DNA of 64,000 nt from Paenibacillus qinlingensis (GTDB lineage Bacteria > Bacillota > Bacilli > Paenibacillales > NBRC-103111): contig NZ_JABMKY010000002.1 of NCBI RefSeq assembly GCF_013204845.1, forward strand, positions 310,001 to 374,000, written 5' to 3'. The stretch's first letter is position 1, and each line of letters begins with the position of its first letter. The notes beneath the pieces are model-generated. The model did not search any database and had not been told where the DNA came from. It was given only the letters and a program-made list of their open reading frames with translations. The translations under genes were made by a program, and so were the position numbers. This document shows, piece after piece, positions 34,467 through 43,912 of this stretch.

Positions 34467-37400
34467 TTACATATTTCTGCGATACTGTCCGCCTACTTCA
34501 TATAAGGCATTGGTGATTTGCCCGAGCGATGCTACTTGAACCGTTTCCATCAGTTCTTCGAATAGGTTTCCGTTATTGCGGGCCGTCTGCTTTAATCGTT
34601 CAAGAGCTGCAGGACACGCGAACTTGTGCTGTTCATGAAACGCTAGAAGCCCAGCAATTTGCGTTTCCTTCTCCTCAATGGTTGAACGTGCCAACTCCAT
34701 ATCGACAGCAGGCTGATCATCGCTCGGCTTAATGAACGTATTCACACCGATAATCGGCAGCTCTCCGCTATGCTTTTTGCCTTCATACAAAAGTGATTCT
34801 TCTTGGATCTTACCGCGTTGATATTGGGTTTCCATGGCCCCTAACACGCCGCCACGTTCATGAATTCGCTCGAACTCAACTAACACGGCTTCCTCTACAA
34901 GATCCGTTAGATCATCCACTATAAAAGCGCCTTGCAGTGGATTCTCGTTTTTCGTTAAGCCTAATTCCTTATTAATGATCAATTGAATCGCCATCGCTCT
35001 GCGTACGGAATTCTCTGTCGGCGTCGTAATTGCTTCATCATAGGCGTTCGTATGCAAGGAATTGCAATTATCGTAAATCGCCATGAGTGCTTGCAGACTG
35101 GTACGGATATCATTGAAATCCATCTCCTGCGCATGTAAGGAGCGGCCTGACGTTTGAATATGGTACTTTAACTTCTGACTACGCTCATTACCGCCATATT
35201 GATTTCGGATGACTGTAGACCAGATACGGCGTGCAACCCTGCCCATGACGGTATATTCCGGGTCGAGTCCGTTGCTGAAAAAATAAGATAAATTCGGCGC
35301 AAACTCGTCGACATGCATACCGCGGCTCAAATAATATTCTAGAAATGTAAATCCATTTGCTAATGTAAAAGCTAACTGCGTTATGGGGTTTGCTCCCGCT
35401 TCTGCAATATGATACCCGCTAATAGAGACGGAATAGTAGTTTTGCACCTTATGATCTATAAAATATTGCTGCATATCACCCATCATTTTCAATGCGAATT
35501 CTGTTGAGAATATGCACGTATTTTGCCCTTGATCCTCTTTCAAAATATCCGCTTGCACGGTACCACGAACGGTTTGAAGCGTCGACGCTTTTATTTGAGC
35601 ATACTCTTCATCCGTAGGTTGATTCCCTGTGTTCTGAACAAATTTTTGTACTTGCTGCTGAATCGCCGTGTTCATGAACATGGCCAAAATCATCGGCGCA
35701 GGTCCATTAATGGTCATAGAAACGCTTGTGGAAGGATGACATAAATCAAATCCAGCATACAGCTTAGTCATATCAGTTAATGTGCACACATTTACTCCAC
35801 TATTCCCTATTTTCCCATAAATATCGGGGCGATAATCGGGATCATGACCGTATAAGGTGACACTGTCAAATGCCGTTGACAATCGTTTCGCTTCTTCATT
35901 TTGACATAAATAGTGGAATCGTCGGTTGGTGCGCGCTGGTGTTCCTTCACCGGCAAATTGCCGCTTAGGCTCTTCATTCGTTCGTTTAAAAGGAAACACG
36001 CCTGCCGTGAAAGGAAAGTATCCTGGCAAATTTTCTTTCAGCAACCACTGAAGGATTTCCCCCTCATCTTCGTACCTCGGCAAACTGATTTTGGGTATCT
36101 TATTTCCAGATAGCGATTCAGTAAACAAGGCAGATCTTAACTCACGATCGCGAACGCGAGTAACGAGTTCATCCTGTGTGTAGGTGTCACGAATTTGCGG
36201 CCATTCTTGAAGCAGCTTGAGACATGATGGATGAAGATATACCTGATAATGTGCGATCATGTCATCGATCTTGCCTAACATCGCCTCTGCTTCTTCCCCG
36301 GAGTTAAACAAACTAGGATGCTCAGATAGCATCAGTGCTTTCGTTCCCCGTAGTTGATATAATTTACGCGCAATCCCTACCTGCTCAATTGTAAATCTTT
36401 TATACGTGCGGATCGTTCGCACGATGTCTCCGAGGTAACCGGTACGATTGGGTGGTATGATCACATTCTTGCTTGAAACCAGTTGCAAATTCTCTTGCTC
36501 ATCGATTGGCCAATCTCCGCCAGTTTTCATTGCAATGAGCTTCATAACTTCATTGAATAGAACAATTGTTCCTGTGTCATTGAATTGACTAGCCATCGTG
36601 CCAAATACAGGCATTTCCTGAACAGGAGTATCAAATAAACCGTGACTTCTTTGGAATTGTTTACGCACATCACGCAAAGCGTCCTCGGAACCACGTCGAT
36701 CAAATTTATTGATAACTACCATATCGGCGTAATCGATCATATCTATTTTCTCCAACTGAGTCGCTGCACCAAATTCACTTGTCATCACATACATCGCCAC
36801 ATCACATAGCTTTACGATCGCGGAATCACCTTGTCCAATCCCACTGGTCTCCACGATCACCATCTGATAACCAGCAGCTTGAACCACTTGTATGGCTTCC
36901 TTGGTCGCAAGACTTAGTTCAGACTTCGCGCCTCGAGTTGCTAAGCTGCGCATATACACCCTCGGGCTGTTGATAGCATTCATACGGATTCGGTCACCCA
37001 GGAGTGCACCACCTGTTTTCATTTTGGAAGGATCAATTGATATGATTGCAATGCTTCTATCTGGATAACGGGCGAGAAACCGCCTTACAAGCTCATCCGT
37101 CAGCGTACTCTTCCCTGCCCCTCCTGTACCTGTGATGCCCAGTACCGGTGCCTGAGAGGCTTGTTTATTAGCTATAATGGATACTAATTGCTCCCATTGT
37201 TCGGTGCCAGCAACTTCCTCAGCCGCAGTTATCATGCTCGCTACCAAGCTCCAATGATTTTCTTTTGAAATGTGTAAGTCATCTATATGAGATGGAAGCT
37301 GCCTTGGCGTAGGGTAATCAACTTCTCGAATCATGTGATTGATCATCCCTTGAAGCCCAAGTTCTCGTCCATCGTCGGGGGAGAAGATTTTGGCAATACC

Positions 37401-37745
37401 ATATTGGTGCAAATGATGGATCTCGGAGGGAACAATGACGCCTCCACCGCCTGCGAATATTTTAATGTGCCCGGCACCTTTTAGCTGAAGAAGGTCAAAC
37501 ATATAAGTCAAATATTCAATATGCCCCCCTTGATAGGTGCTTATTGCAATACCTTGCACATCTTCTTGGATGGCTGCATGGACGACTTCCTGGGCGGATC
37601 GATTGTGACCCAGATGGATCACTTCAACTCCTGACGCTTGTAAAATCCTACGTATAATATGAATGGTCGCATCATGTCCATCAAACAAAGCTGCCGCCGT
37701 AACAAATCGTACTGGATTCTTGGGCCGATAGACTTGTGTGTTCAC
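34467..37745 (-). CDS. icmF: Fused isobutyryl-CoA mutase IcmF
   Basis: 1,092 aa, the expected length of the natural fusion. Domain order: B12-binding domain with [12 protein letters not shown] (residues 22-33), a MeaB/MeaI-type G-protein chaperone with P-loop [11 protein letters not shown] (203-213) and later [10 protein letters not shown], then the acyl-CoA mutase TIM barrel with [20 protein letters not shown] and [20 protein letters not shown]. It interconverts isobutyryl-CoA and n-butyryl-CoA with adenosylcobalamin; some relatives use pivalyl- or isovaleryl-CoA. Start is GTG 37745 with AAGGTGGG upstream. Divergent from the sigma-54 activator gene; no -24/-12 promoter was found for icmF. 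Confidence 0.95.
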   Translation of the reverse strand: MNTQVYRPKNPVRFVTAAALFDGHDATIHIIRRILQASGVEVIHLGHNRSAQEVVHAAIQEDVQGIAISTYQGGHIEYLTYMFDLLQLKGAGHIKIFAGGGGVIVPSEIHHLHQYGIAKIFSPDDGRELGLQGMINHMIREVDYPTPRQLPSHIDDLHISKENHWSLVASMITAAEEVAGTEQWEQLVSIIANKQASQAPVLGITGTGGAGKSTLTDELVRRFLARYPDRSIAIISIDPSKMKTGGALLGDRIRMNAINSPRVYMRSLATRGAKSELSLATKEAIQVVQAAGYQMVIVETSGIGQGDSAIVKLCDVAMYVMTSEFGAATQLEKIDMIDYADMVVINKFDRRGSEDALRDVRKQFQRSHGLFDTPVQEMPVFGTMASQFNDTGTIVLFNEVMKLIAMKTGGDWPIDEQENLQLVSSKNVIIPPNRTGYLGDIVRTIRTYKRFTIEQVGIARKLYQLRGTKALMLSEHPSLFNSGEEAEAMLGKIDDMIAHYQVYLHPSCLKLLQEWPQIRDTYTQDELVTRVRDRELRSALFTESLSGNKIPKISLPRYEDEGEILQWLLKENLPGYFPFTAGVFPFKRTNEEPKRQFAGEGTPARTNRRFHYLCQNEEAKRLSTAFDSVTLYGHDPDYRPDIYGKIGNSGVNVCTLTDMTKLYAGFDLCHPSTSVSMTINGPAPMILAMFMNTAIQQQVQKFVQNTGNQPTDEEYAQIKASTLQTVRGTVQADILKEDQGQNTCIFSTEFALKMMGDMQQYFIDHKVQNYYSVSISGYHIAEAGANPITQLAFTLANGFTFLEYYLSRGMHVDEFAPNLSYFFSNGLDPEYTVMGRVARRIWSTVIRNQYGGNERSQKLKYHIQTSGRSLHAQEMDFNDIRTSLQALMAIYDNCNSLHTNAYDEAITTPTENSVRRAMAIQLIINKELGLTKNENPLQGAFIVDDLTDLVEEAVLVEFERIHERGGVLGAMETQYQRGKIQEESLLYEGKKHSGELPIIGVNTFIKPSDDQPAVDMELARSTIEEKETQIAGLLAFHEQHKFACPAALERLKQTARNNGNLFEELMETVQVASLGQITNALYEVGGQYRRNM

Positions 37746-37920
37746 AGGAAACCCACCTTTTTATCAATGTCGTCGTAGAAGCATCCAAGCATTGTTATTG
37801 CGTTTCACTCGATTTCTATGCAGATCAGCTGCAAATCATGTCCGTGTCATGTTTCCTGGCTTACGATCATAAGCTGTTAATTGAACCACTGAACCATCCT
37901 TCGTGAGGCGGGTGAACCAA

Positions 37921-39360
37921 ATGTCCGAGCAGAACGATCATGGATCGAAATATTTTGAGCAGATGCTGACGATCATTGATGTCGGTGTTCACCTAATTGA
38001 TAACAAGGGAATCACTATTTTTTATAATGAGAAGATGGCAGAGACGGATGGTTTCAAAAGGGAACAAGTGATAGGGAAAAACTTCTTTGACCTCTTCCCT
38101 TCACTAACGAACGAAACAAGCACTTTCATGAAAGTATTACAAACAGGAATTGAAATCCGCGAAAAAATTCAAACGTATGTGAACGTAACTGGGAGAAGAA
38201 TTACAACCATTAATAGTACGTATCCCCTTCTGGACAATGGCGAAATCATCGGCGCTTTAGAAGTAGCCAAGGATATCACAAGTATTGTTCATCTCCATGA
38301 TCAGATCTTGGATCTTAGGCATCAAATCTACGAATCACCGTCCAAGGATAAAAAAAATGCAAGCGCTGCCCGTTACCATTTCAGTGATTTAATCGGGCAA
38401 AGTGAAACCTTCTTGCATACCATCGCTTTCGCTAAAAAGGCATCACGAACAAGCTCGCCCGTTCTGATATCAGGACCAACGGGCACAGGAAAGGAATTGT
38501 TCGCCCAAAGTATTCACAATGCAGGTGCCCGTCGGAACCGACTATTTATTGCTCAGAACTGCGCAGCAGTGCCTAACGAGCTGATGGAAGGGATTATGTT
38601 CGGAACCGCTAGAGGCGCGTTTACCGGCGCAATTGATCGCGCTGGATTATTCGAGCAAGCTAACGGGGGAACACTTTTTCTAGATGAATTAAATAGCTTG
38701 GATTTATTGCTGCAGGCCAAATTATTGCGAGTCCTGCAAGACGGCATCGTTCGCCGTGTCGGAGGAACGCATGAGCAGCAAGTCGACGTCCGCATCATTA
38801 CCGCCATGAACATCGATCCGAAGGAAGCATTAGCCAAAGGCTTGCTTAGAAGCGATCTGTATTACCGGCTCAATGTCGTGAATCTGCACCTACCTCCTCT
38901 AGGTCACAGAAAAGACGATATTCCGCTCCTCATTTCCCATTTTATTAACAAATTCAATCACCTATTCGGCATGAAAATTAATGGCGTCTCCCCATCCGCG
39001 TTGGCAACCTTACTGAACTACCATTGGCCAGGCAACATACGTGAATTAAGTCATGCAATCGAATCCACCTACAATATGATGGAGCTGGAATGTGAACGAA
39101 TTGAGGATCATCACCTACCCGCATATCTCCAAGGTAATACAGGAACAACTACGCTTCGATCCAGTCCTCACAGCGACCCTATAGAAGATTTCTCATCCCG
39201 TAGATTAACTGATAAAGTAAAGCAAATGGAGAAAGAAACAATTACGGATGCGTTAGCTAGTCATCAATATAACATCACGCTCACCGCGCAAGCGCTTGGG
39301 ATTAAGCGCCAAGCCTTACAGTATAAGCTGAATCGGTACGGCATCCTCAGAAAGCCTTGA
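37921..39360 (+). CDS. Sigma-54-dependent enhancer-binding regulator with PAS domain (KamR/RocR-like)
   Basis: 479 aa from ATG 37921. A PAS domain (about 10-120) is followed by an AAA+ domain: Walker A GPTGTGKE (185-192), sigma-54 contact loop GAFTGA (232-237), Walker B GGTLFLDELNSLD. The Fis-type helix-turn-helix is at the end (LTAQALGIKRQALQYKLNRYG). Such proteins bind upstream of -24/-12 promoters and drive open-complex formation. It sits 120 bp before kamA, whose promoter is of that type. A kam locus with a dedicated sigma-54 activator is, as I recall, described in Bacillus thuringiensis. The PAS ligand is unknown. Confidence 0.93.
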   Translation: MSEQNDHGSKYFEQMLTIIDVGVHLIDNKGITIFYNEKMAETDGFKREQVIGKNFFDLFPSLTNETSTFMKVLQTGIEIREKIQTYVNVTGRRITTINSTYPLLDNGEIIGALEVAKDITSIVHLHDQILDLRHQIYESPSKDKKNASAARYHFSDLIGQSETFLHTIAFAKKASRTSSPVLISGPTGTGKELFAQSIHNAGARRNRLFIAQNCAAVPNELMEGIMFGTARGAFTGAIDRAGLFEQANGGTLFLDELNSLDLLLQAKLLRVLQDGIVRRVGGTHEQQVDVRIITAMNIDPKEALAKGLLRSDLYYRLNVVNLHLPPLGHRKDDIPLLISHFINKFNHLFGMKINGVSPSALATLLNYHWPGNIRELSHAIESTYNMMELECERIEDHHLPAYLQGNTGTTTLRSSPHSDPIEDFSSRRLTDKVKQMEKETITDALASHQYNITLTAQALGIKRQALQYKLNRYGILRKP

Positions 39361-39379
39361 ACATCATACGATTCATGAG

Positions 39380-39405
39380 ACTCCGTGAGGAGTTTTTTCT
39401 TTTTA
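39380..39405 (+). terminator. Terminator of the enhancer-binding protein gene
   Basis: Short stem ACTCC-GTGA-GGAGT followed by TTTTTTCTTTTT, 20 nt after the stop and before the kamA promoter, so kamA has its own transcript. Confidence 0.8.
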
Positions 39406-39422
39406 ATATGGAAAATCAAATG

Positions 39423-39440
39423 TTGGCATCCTTCTTGCAT
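39423..39440 (+). promoter_or_regulatory. Sigma-54 (-24/-12) promoter of kamA
   Basis: TTGGCATCCTTCTTGCAT. GG and GC are 12 bp apart as sigma-54 RNA polymerase requires. Transcription should start near 39450, about 30 nt before the kamA start. It matches the yokU promoter at 16 of 18 positions. Confidence 0.9.
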
Positions 39441-39478
39441 CTTACTAATCATGAGAAGATATTCATGTTGGAGGTGCA

Positions 39479-40876
39479 ATGATGGAACGACGTAACTGGA
39501 AGCAAGTTGAGCTATGGAAACATGTGACAGATGAGCAATGGAATGATTGGCTGTGGCAGCTGACACATACCATTCGAACGTTAGATGATCTGAAGAAGGT
39601 CGTGAATTTAACACCTGAGGAAGAAGAAGGCGTTCGCATTTCAACGCAAACGATCCCTTTAAATATTACGCCTTACTATGCCTCATTGATGAATCCCGAT
39701 GATCCACGATGTCCAATTCGTATGCAATCCGTTCCAATTTCTGCTGAATTATTGAAAACCAAATATGATCTTGAAGATCCTCTTTTTGAAGATGAAGACT
39801 CCCCTACTCCTGGATTAACACATCGCTACCCTGACAGGGTGCTGTTCTTGGTAACGAATCAGTGCTCCATGTACTGCAGATACTGCACCCGCCGCCGTTT
39901 CTCGGGTCAAGTTGGGATGGGCGTTCCGAAAAAACAGCTGGATGATGCGATTGCTTATATTCGCAATACACCTGAAGTACGCGACGTCTTGCTGTCTGGT
40001 GGAGATGGTTTATTAATTAACGATAATATTTTGGAGTATATTTTGAAAAATTTGCGGGCAATCCCCCATGTGGAAATCATTCGTATCGGCACTAGGGCTC
40101 CAGTTGTTTTCCCGCAGCGAATTACGGAGCATCTGTGCAATATTATTCGCAAATATCACCCCGTATGGTTAAATACACACTTTAATCATCCTTTGGAAAT
40201 TACGGAAGAAGCCAAAAAGTCCTGCGAAATGCTCGCGAACGCTGGCGTTCCTCTTGGCAATCAATCCGTCATTCTCGCAGGTATCAACGATAGTACCTAT
40301 ATTATGAAGAAGCTCATGCATGATCTGGTGAAGATTCGTGTACGTCCCTACTACATTTATCAATGTGATTTATCCGAGGGCATCGGCCATTTCCGCGCAC
40401 CGGTTTCCAAGGGGCTTGAAATTATTGAATCACTTCGCGGTCACACTTCAGGGTATGCGGTACCTACCTTCGTCGTTGACGCGCCTGGTGGTGGAGGGAA
40501 AATCGCACTTCAACCCAACTATCTCATCTCACAAAGTCAGGATAAGGTGATTCTGCGCAATTATGAAGGTGTTATCGTGGGTTACCCCGAGCCGAAAAAC
40601 TATATACCAGGCCGTGCAGACGAATATTTCAACGAAATCTATGGCATTCAAAAACAACCGGAAAGCACCGGTATTATCGCCCTCATGAAAGATGAAAAAT
40701 TCAACTTAGTGCCAGAAAATTTGCGCCGAATCGGCAGAAGGAAGGCGTATCAGGATACACCAGATCACTTGTCGCTGAAAGATCGACGCCCGATGCGGGA
40801 TGAAATGAAGGATAAATTGATGAAAGCTCAGCAGAAAGAGAAAAAAGTGAGTGCAACAGAGTTGCCAATTGAATAG
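39479..40876 (+). CDS. kamA: Lysine 2,3-aminomutase
   Basis: 465 aa radical-SAM enzyme that converts L-lysine to L-beta-lysine using SAM and PLP. The iron-sulfur motif is CSMYCRYC (Cys129, Cys133, Cys136), in TNQCSMYCRYCTRRRFSG. The C-terminal part has the PLP lysine region VVDAPGGGGKIALQPNY. GGAGG lies 4 nt from the first ATG and 7 nt from the next (39482); either may initiate. Alone on the plus strand after the activator gene, and ends in a long C-terminal basic tail. First step of the lysine pathway encoded around it. Confidence 0.97.
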   Translation: MMERRNWKQVELWKHVTDEQWNDWLWQLTHTIRTLDDLKKVVNLTPEEEEGVRISTQTIPLNITPYYASLMNPDDPRCPIRMQSVPISAELLKTKYDLEDPLFEDEDSPTPGLTHRYPDRVLFLVTNQCSMYCRYCTRRRFSGQVGMGVPKKQLDDAIAYIRNTPEVRDVLLSGGDGLLINDNILEYILKNLRAIPHVEIIRIGTRAPVVFPQRITEHLCNIIRKYHPVWLNTHFNHPLEITEEAKKSCEMLANAGVPLGNQSVILAGINDSTYIMKKLMHDLVKIRVRPYYIYQCDLSEGIGHFRAPVSKGLEIIESLRGHTSGYAVPTFVVDAPGGGGKIALQPNYLISQSQDKVILRNYEGVIVGYPEPKNYIPGRADEYFNEIYGIQKQPESTGIIALMKDEKFNLVPENLRRIGRRKAYQDTPDHLSLKDRRPMRDEMKDKLMKAQQKEKKVSATELPIE

Positions 40877-40912
40877 CCGAAATTTCTGCATTTATACAGT
40901 TCAGGTCAGTGA

Positions 40913-41100
40913 ATAACTGGATTTCCTGTAGCTAATTTGGCGAAATTTACACTCCAGAGGGAAATAACTGGATTTCCTGCAGGTAATTCAGTGATAATTC
41001 CCCAAAATGCCTCAACTTGCCTAAAATAACTGGAGGTTTTCCAGCTAAACTCAGATTTGGCGGAATCGGGTTGAAATTAGCTGTATGTTTTCCATTTATT
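40913..41100. repeat. Four-unit palindromic intergenic repeat array, family A, locus 2
   Basis: The 348-bp gap 40877-41224 lacks genes. Units at 40913-40938, 40964-40989 and 41025-41048 are in the same orientation (ATAACTGGATTTCCTGTAGC is typical), and one at 41074-41100 is reversed (AATTAGCTGTATGTTTTCC). Starts are 51, 61 and 49 bp apart. The motif is the same as at 13764-13949. A further small hairpin (ACCTGC/GCAGGT, 41122-41137) and the convergent terminator follow. Confidence 0.8.
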
Positions 41101-41156
41101 GTGTCAGAGTGCATGAGGCGTACCTGCAGGAGCAGGTGCAAACCATCCATATATAC

Positions 41157-41186
41157 AAAAAAGCACCTATTTGAGGTGCTTTTTTG
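41157..41186. terminator. Bidirectional terminator, kamA side and M20 operon side
   Basis: Perfect AAAAAAGCACCT-ATTTG-AGGTGCTTTTTT hairpin with A tract before and T tract after, so it can terminate both converging units. Confidence 0.93.
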
Positions 41187-41224
41187 GTGCTGCCAAACCC
41201 CCTCCGCCATCAAACACAGCATCC

Positions 41225-42514
41225 CTATGCCTCCGCCTCATCCAATCCACACCACTGAATGATGGTCAAGGCGATTATCTCCGCAGACTCGAATACATGT
41301 TCCATCTCAATGTACTCATTCGGATAATGCGCAACTTGTGTGATTCCTGGGCCAAAAACGATACAAGGAGTATCACCAACTTGAGTAAGCAATCCGCCGT
41401 CTGTCCCCCATGGGGAAGCTTCGATTACGGGTTCCACCTGTTTAACCGCACGGAATTGCTGCATAAGCACCTGCATGAAAGCATGTTCGGGATCGACACT
41501 GCCTGGTACCCATTGCGCGCCGAACCACTCCACACTTGGTGGATGCGCTTTGAACCAGGGATCTTTCTCACTTAGCCTCGCTATCCATCGAAGCATTTCT
41601 TCCTTAGCGCCATCAAGTGTTTCCTCTGGTGCGACACCCATACGCCCTTCCAACTTAACCGTATCGGAGACGGACGATGGCCAATTACCGCCTTGTATAA
41701 CACCGATATTAATGGGAATCGGAATTGGGTTATTCGCATATAACGGATCTGTAATCCGTGCATTCCGTTCCACCTCAAGAGCTCTAATATGCTCGATGAC
41801 AGCGATACTTTTCTCAATTGCACTAACGCCTTCATACCGTGTCCCACCATGCGCCGAGCGTCCTTTCACCTCAATACGGAACCACATGGAGCCCTGCTGC
41901 TTTGGAAAAATCCGCATATTGGTAGGTTCAGGAATGAGTGCTGCATCGGCTTTATAACCTTTTACAATCGCCGCTAAGGTCCCTGCCCCTCCACTTTCTT
42001 CTTCAATGACACTTTCGAAAATAACATCGCCTTTCAACTGGATACCTAGACTCTGTACAGCCTCGATAGCGATAAGCAGAGAGACGTTCCCGCCTTTCAT
42101 ATCTGTCGCCCCGCGACCATACAACTTCCCATCCACCACTTGACCGCTCCATGGATCATCGTGCCATTGCGCTCGATTTCCTTCTGGCACAACATCCATA
42201 TGTCCATTCAACAAGAGAGAACGTCCTCCCCCGACGCCTTTCCATACTCCAACAACATTCGGACTCCCTGTAAAATGATTTCTTGGGGAGCAAAAATAGG
42301 GATGTGAAGCCAGTGCCTCACCGTCCGGTTCCCAGAGCTCTACTTCGAGTGCTAGCTCCAACAATTTATCGGCAATGAGGAATTGAGCCCTCTGCTCATT
42401 CCCCTGCGTACTGGGCATGCTTACCAACTTCCGAAGAAAATCTGTACTTTCCTCACGATGAAGACTTATCCATTCATGAATGTGCTTTTGCAACTCAACA
42501 AGATGTTTAGGCAA
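41225..42514 (-). CDS. M20 family peptidase/deacylase (YodQ-like)
   Basis: About 429 aa from TTG 42514, which has AAGGAGGG at 7-nt spacing. Longer frames starting at 42616 would overlap the CoA-transferase gene. Zinc-ligand motifs: LLLNGHMDVVPEG, GRGATDMKGGN and VIEEESGGAGT, with a C-terminal YIEMEHVF histidine region. ArgE/DapE family. In the Bacillus yod operon the equivalent gene is proposed to deacylate an acetylated intermediate made by AblB/YodP. Last gene of the sigma-54-type operon; the annotation by neighbourhood is strong. Confidence 0.92.
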   Translation of the reverse strand: MPKHLVELQKHIHEWISLHREESTDFLRKLVSMPSTQGNEQRAQFLIADKLLELALEVELWEPDGEALASHPYFCSPRNHFTGSPNVVGVWKGVGGGRSLLLNGHMDVVPEGNRAQWHDDPWSGQVVDGKLYGRGATDMKGGNVSLLIAIEAVQSLGIQLKGDVIFESVIEEESGGAGTLAAIVKGYKADAALIPEPTNMRIFPKQQGSMWFRIEVKGRSAHGGTRYEGVSAIEKSIAVIEHIRALEVERNARITDPLYANNPIPIPINIGVIQGGNWPSSVSDTVKLEGRMGVAPEETLDGAKEEMLRWIARLSEKDPWFKAHPPSVEWFGAQWVPGSVDPEHAFMQVLMQQFRAVKQVEPVIEASPWGTDGGLLTQVGDTPCIVFGPGITQVAHYPNEYIEMEHVFESAEIIALTIIQWCGLDEAEA

Positions 42515-42548
42515 AGGAATTCCCTCCTTCAAGCCTTTTTCTGATAAA

Positions 42549-43211
42549 TTACGGGATGTATAGTACGGTTTCAGGAATATGCAGGGCAGCTTCCGTATGG
42601 CGAACGACCTCTTCAACCGTGTAGGGCAACATGACTTCTTTTAAAATCAACCCTTGCTCCGAAACCTCCATAACAGCCATTTCCGTAATGATTAATTTCA
42701 CACAGGCTACTGCGGTTAGAGGCAGGTCGCATTGCTTTTTAACCTTAGACTCGCCATTTCGGTTGACATGGTTCATCAGAACGATAACTTTTTTTGCTTT
42801 TTGCGCAAGCTCCATCGCTCCTCCGATTCCCGCTACCCGTTTTCCAGGTACGATCCAATTCGCCAGATCCCCTCGCTCACTTACCTCTAGCGCCCCAAGG
42901 ATCGTAATATCTATACAGCCTCTTCGTATCATGGCAAAAGCGATCGCACTATCGCAATAGGAAGCACCAGGATGAATCGTGATGGGATATCCGCCTGCGT
43001 TACACAGAAAAGCGTCTTCCTCCCCAGGAAGTGGCGCACCACCAGCACTTAATATGCCATTCTCTGCATGAAAAACGACTTGAATCCCTTGGGGCACATA
43101 ATCCGCAACCTTCGTCGGAATACCGATGCCTAAGTTGACGGCCATGCCATTCTTCAATTCTTGAGCAGCCCGCTTAGCTATTCGGTCGCGGGTTTCTTTT
43201 CCCATACCCAT
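42549..43211 (-). CDS. 3-oxoacid CoA-transferase subunit B (YodR-like)
   Basis: About 220 aa. The catalytic glutamate motif is VVFHAENGILSAGG; other marks are MAVNLGIGIPTKVADYV, TILGALEVSERGDLANW and VAGIGGAMELA. It pairs with the A subunit encoded just upstream, overlapping it by about 34 nt, to move CoA between acyl groups. Several starts are possible (TTG 43217, ATG 43211, ATG 43205); GAGGGG lies 10 nt before 43211. In the Bacillus yod model the enzyme activates a beta-keto acid from beta-lysine breakdown. Confidence 0.93.
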   Translation of the reverse strand: MGMGKETRDRIAKRAAQELKNGMAVNLGIGIPTKVADYVPQGIQVVFHAENGILSAGGAPLPGEEDAFLCNAGGYPITIHPGASYCDSAIAFAMIRRGCIDITILGALEVSERGDLANWIVPGKRVAGIGGAMELAQKAKKVIVLMNHVNRNGESKVKKQCDLPLTAVACVKLIITEMAVMEVSEQGLILKEVMLPYTVEEVVRHTEAALHIPETVLYIP

Positions 43212-43912
43212 TCCCAAGTCACCCCTCTGCTCAAGATCACCATATCCACGAAAATACCTGGCGTGACGATACTTTCAGGGTCCAGCTCGCCGAGTGGAAC
43301 AATTTCGTCGACTTCGGCGATCGTAATTTTGCCGGCCATGGCAACTAGCGGATTTAGATTTCTGCCGCTTTTATCGTAGATGAGATTCCCGTAAGGATCG
43401 GCTTTCCGGGCATGAACGATGGCCACATCCGCTGTCAGTGCCGGCTCTACCAGATACGTTTTCTCGTCGATAGACACAGTGTCCTTTCCTTGCTCCATGA
43501 TCGTTCCGACGCCGACATCCACCAAGATTCCTCCTAATCCAACACCGCCGGCCCGAATTTTTTCACATAGTGTTCCTTGCGGGTAAAAGACGACCTCCAT
43601 GGTGCCCTGCTCCATCATTTGACCAGCGTTAGGATTAGAGCCGATATGGGAAGCGATGACTTTCTTCACGCGACCTGCGGTGACTAAACATCCTATGCCG
43701 ATGTGGGGAAAGCCCGTATCATTTCCAATAATGGTAAGGTTATCAACGCCTTTTTGGAGGATACCCTCGACTAATGTTGGCGGCGTTCCGATTCCTCCAA
43801 ACCCGCCAAACATCAAAGTACAACCATTCGATATCGTTTCAAGAGCTTCGTCCAAGCTTCTTACTTTGCCGTCGCCTTCGTTCACACATGATTTCTCTGT
43901 TGGTACCATCAT
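43178..43912 (-). CDS. 3-oxoacid CoA-transferase subunit A (YodS-like)
   Basis: 244 aa. Oxyanion-hole/CoA-binding marks of the alpha chain: LMFGGFGGIGTPPTLVEGIL, SHIGSNPNAG and YPQGTLCEKIRAGGVGLGG, later KADPYGNLIYDKSGRN. Its ATG overlaps the stop of the aminotransferase (ATGATGG, 4-nt overlap) and its end overlaps subunit B, so the three genes are translationally coupled. Cotranscribed from the yokU sigma-54-type promoter. Confidence 0.93.
   Translation of the reverse strand: MMVPTEKSCVNEGDGKVRSLDEALETISNGCTLMFGGFGGIGTPPTLVEGILQKGVDNLTIIGNDTGFPHIGIGCLVTAGRVKKVIASHIGSNPNAGQMMEQGTMEVVFYPQGTLCEKIRAGGVGLGGILVDVGVGTIMEQGKDTVSIDEKTYLVEPALTADVAIVHARKADPYGNLIYDKSGRNLNPLVAMAGKITIAEVDEIVPLGELDPESIVTPGIFVDMVILSRGVTWEWVWEKKPATE

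Noticed and set aside
39280..39320. CTTGG...CCAAG inverted repeat near the end of the activator gene, considered as an enhancer for kamA
   Set aside because: It codes for the Fis-type helix-turn-helix; codon constraints explain it, so no regulatory claim is made.
41017..41575. Plus-strand frames across the repeat gap and M20 gene
   Set aside because: No ribosome site and no recognisable domain; the overlapping minus-strand M20 frame is well supported.
41225..42616. 463-aa version of the M20 protein starting at 42616
   Set aside because: It would overlap the CoA-transferase gene; TTG 42514 has a near-perfect ribosome site and matches the family start.
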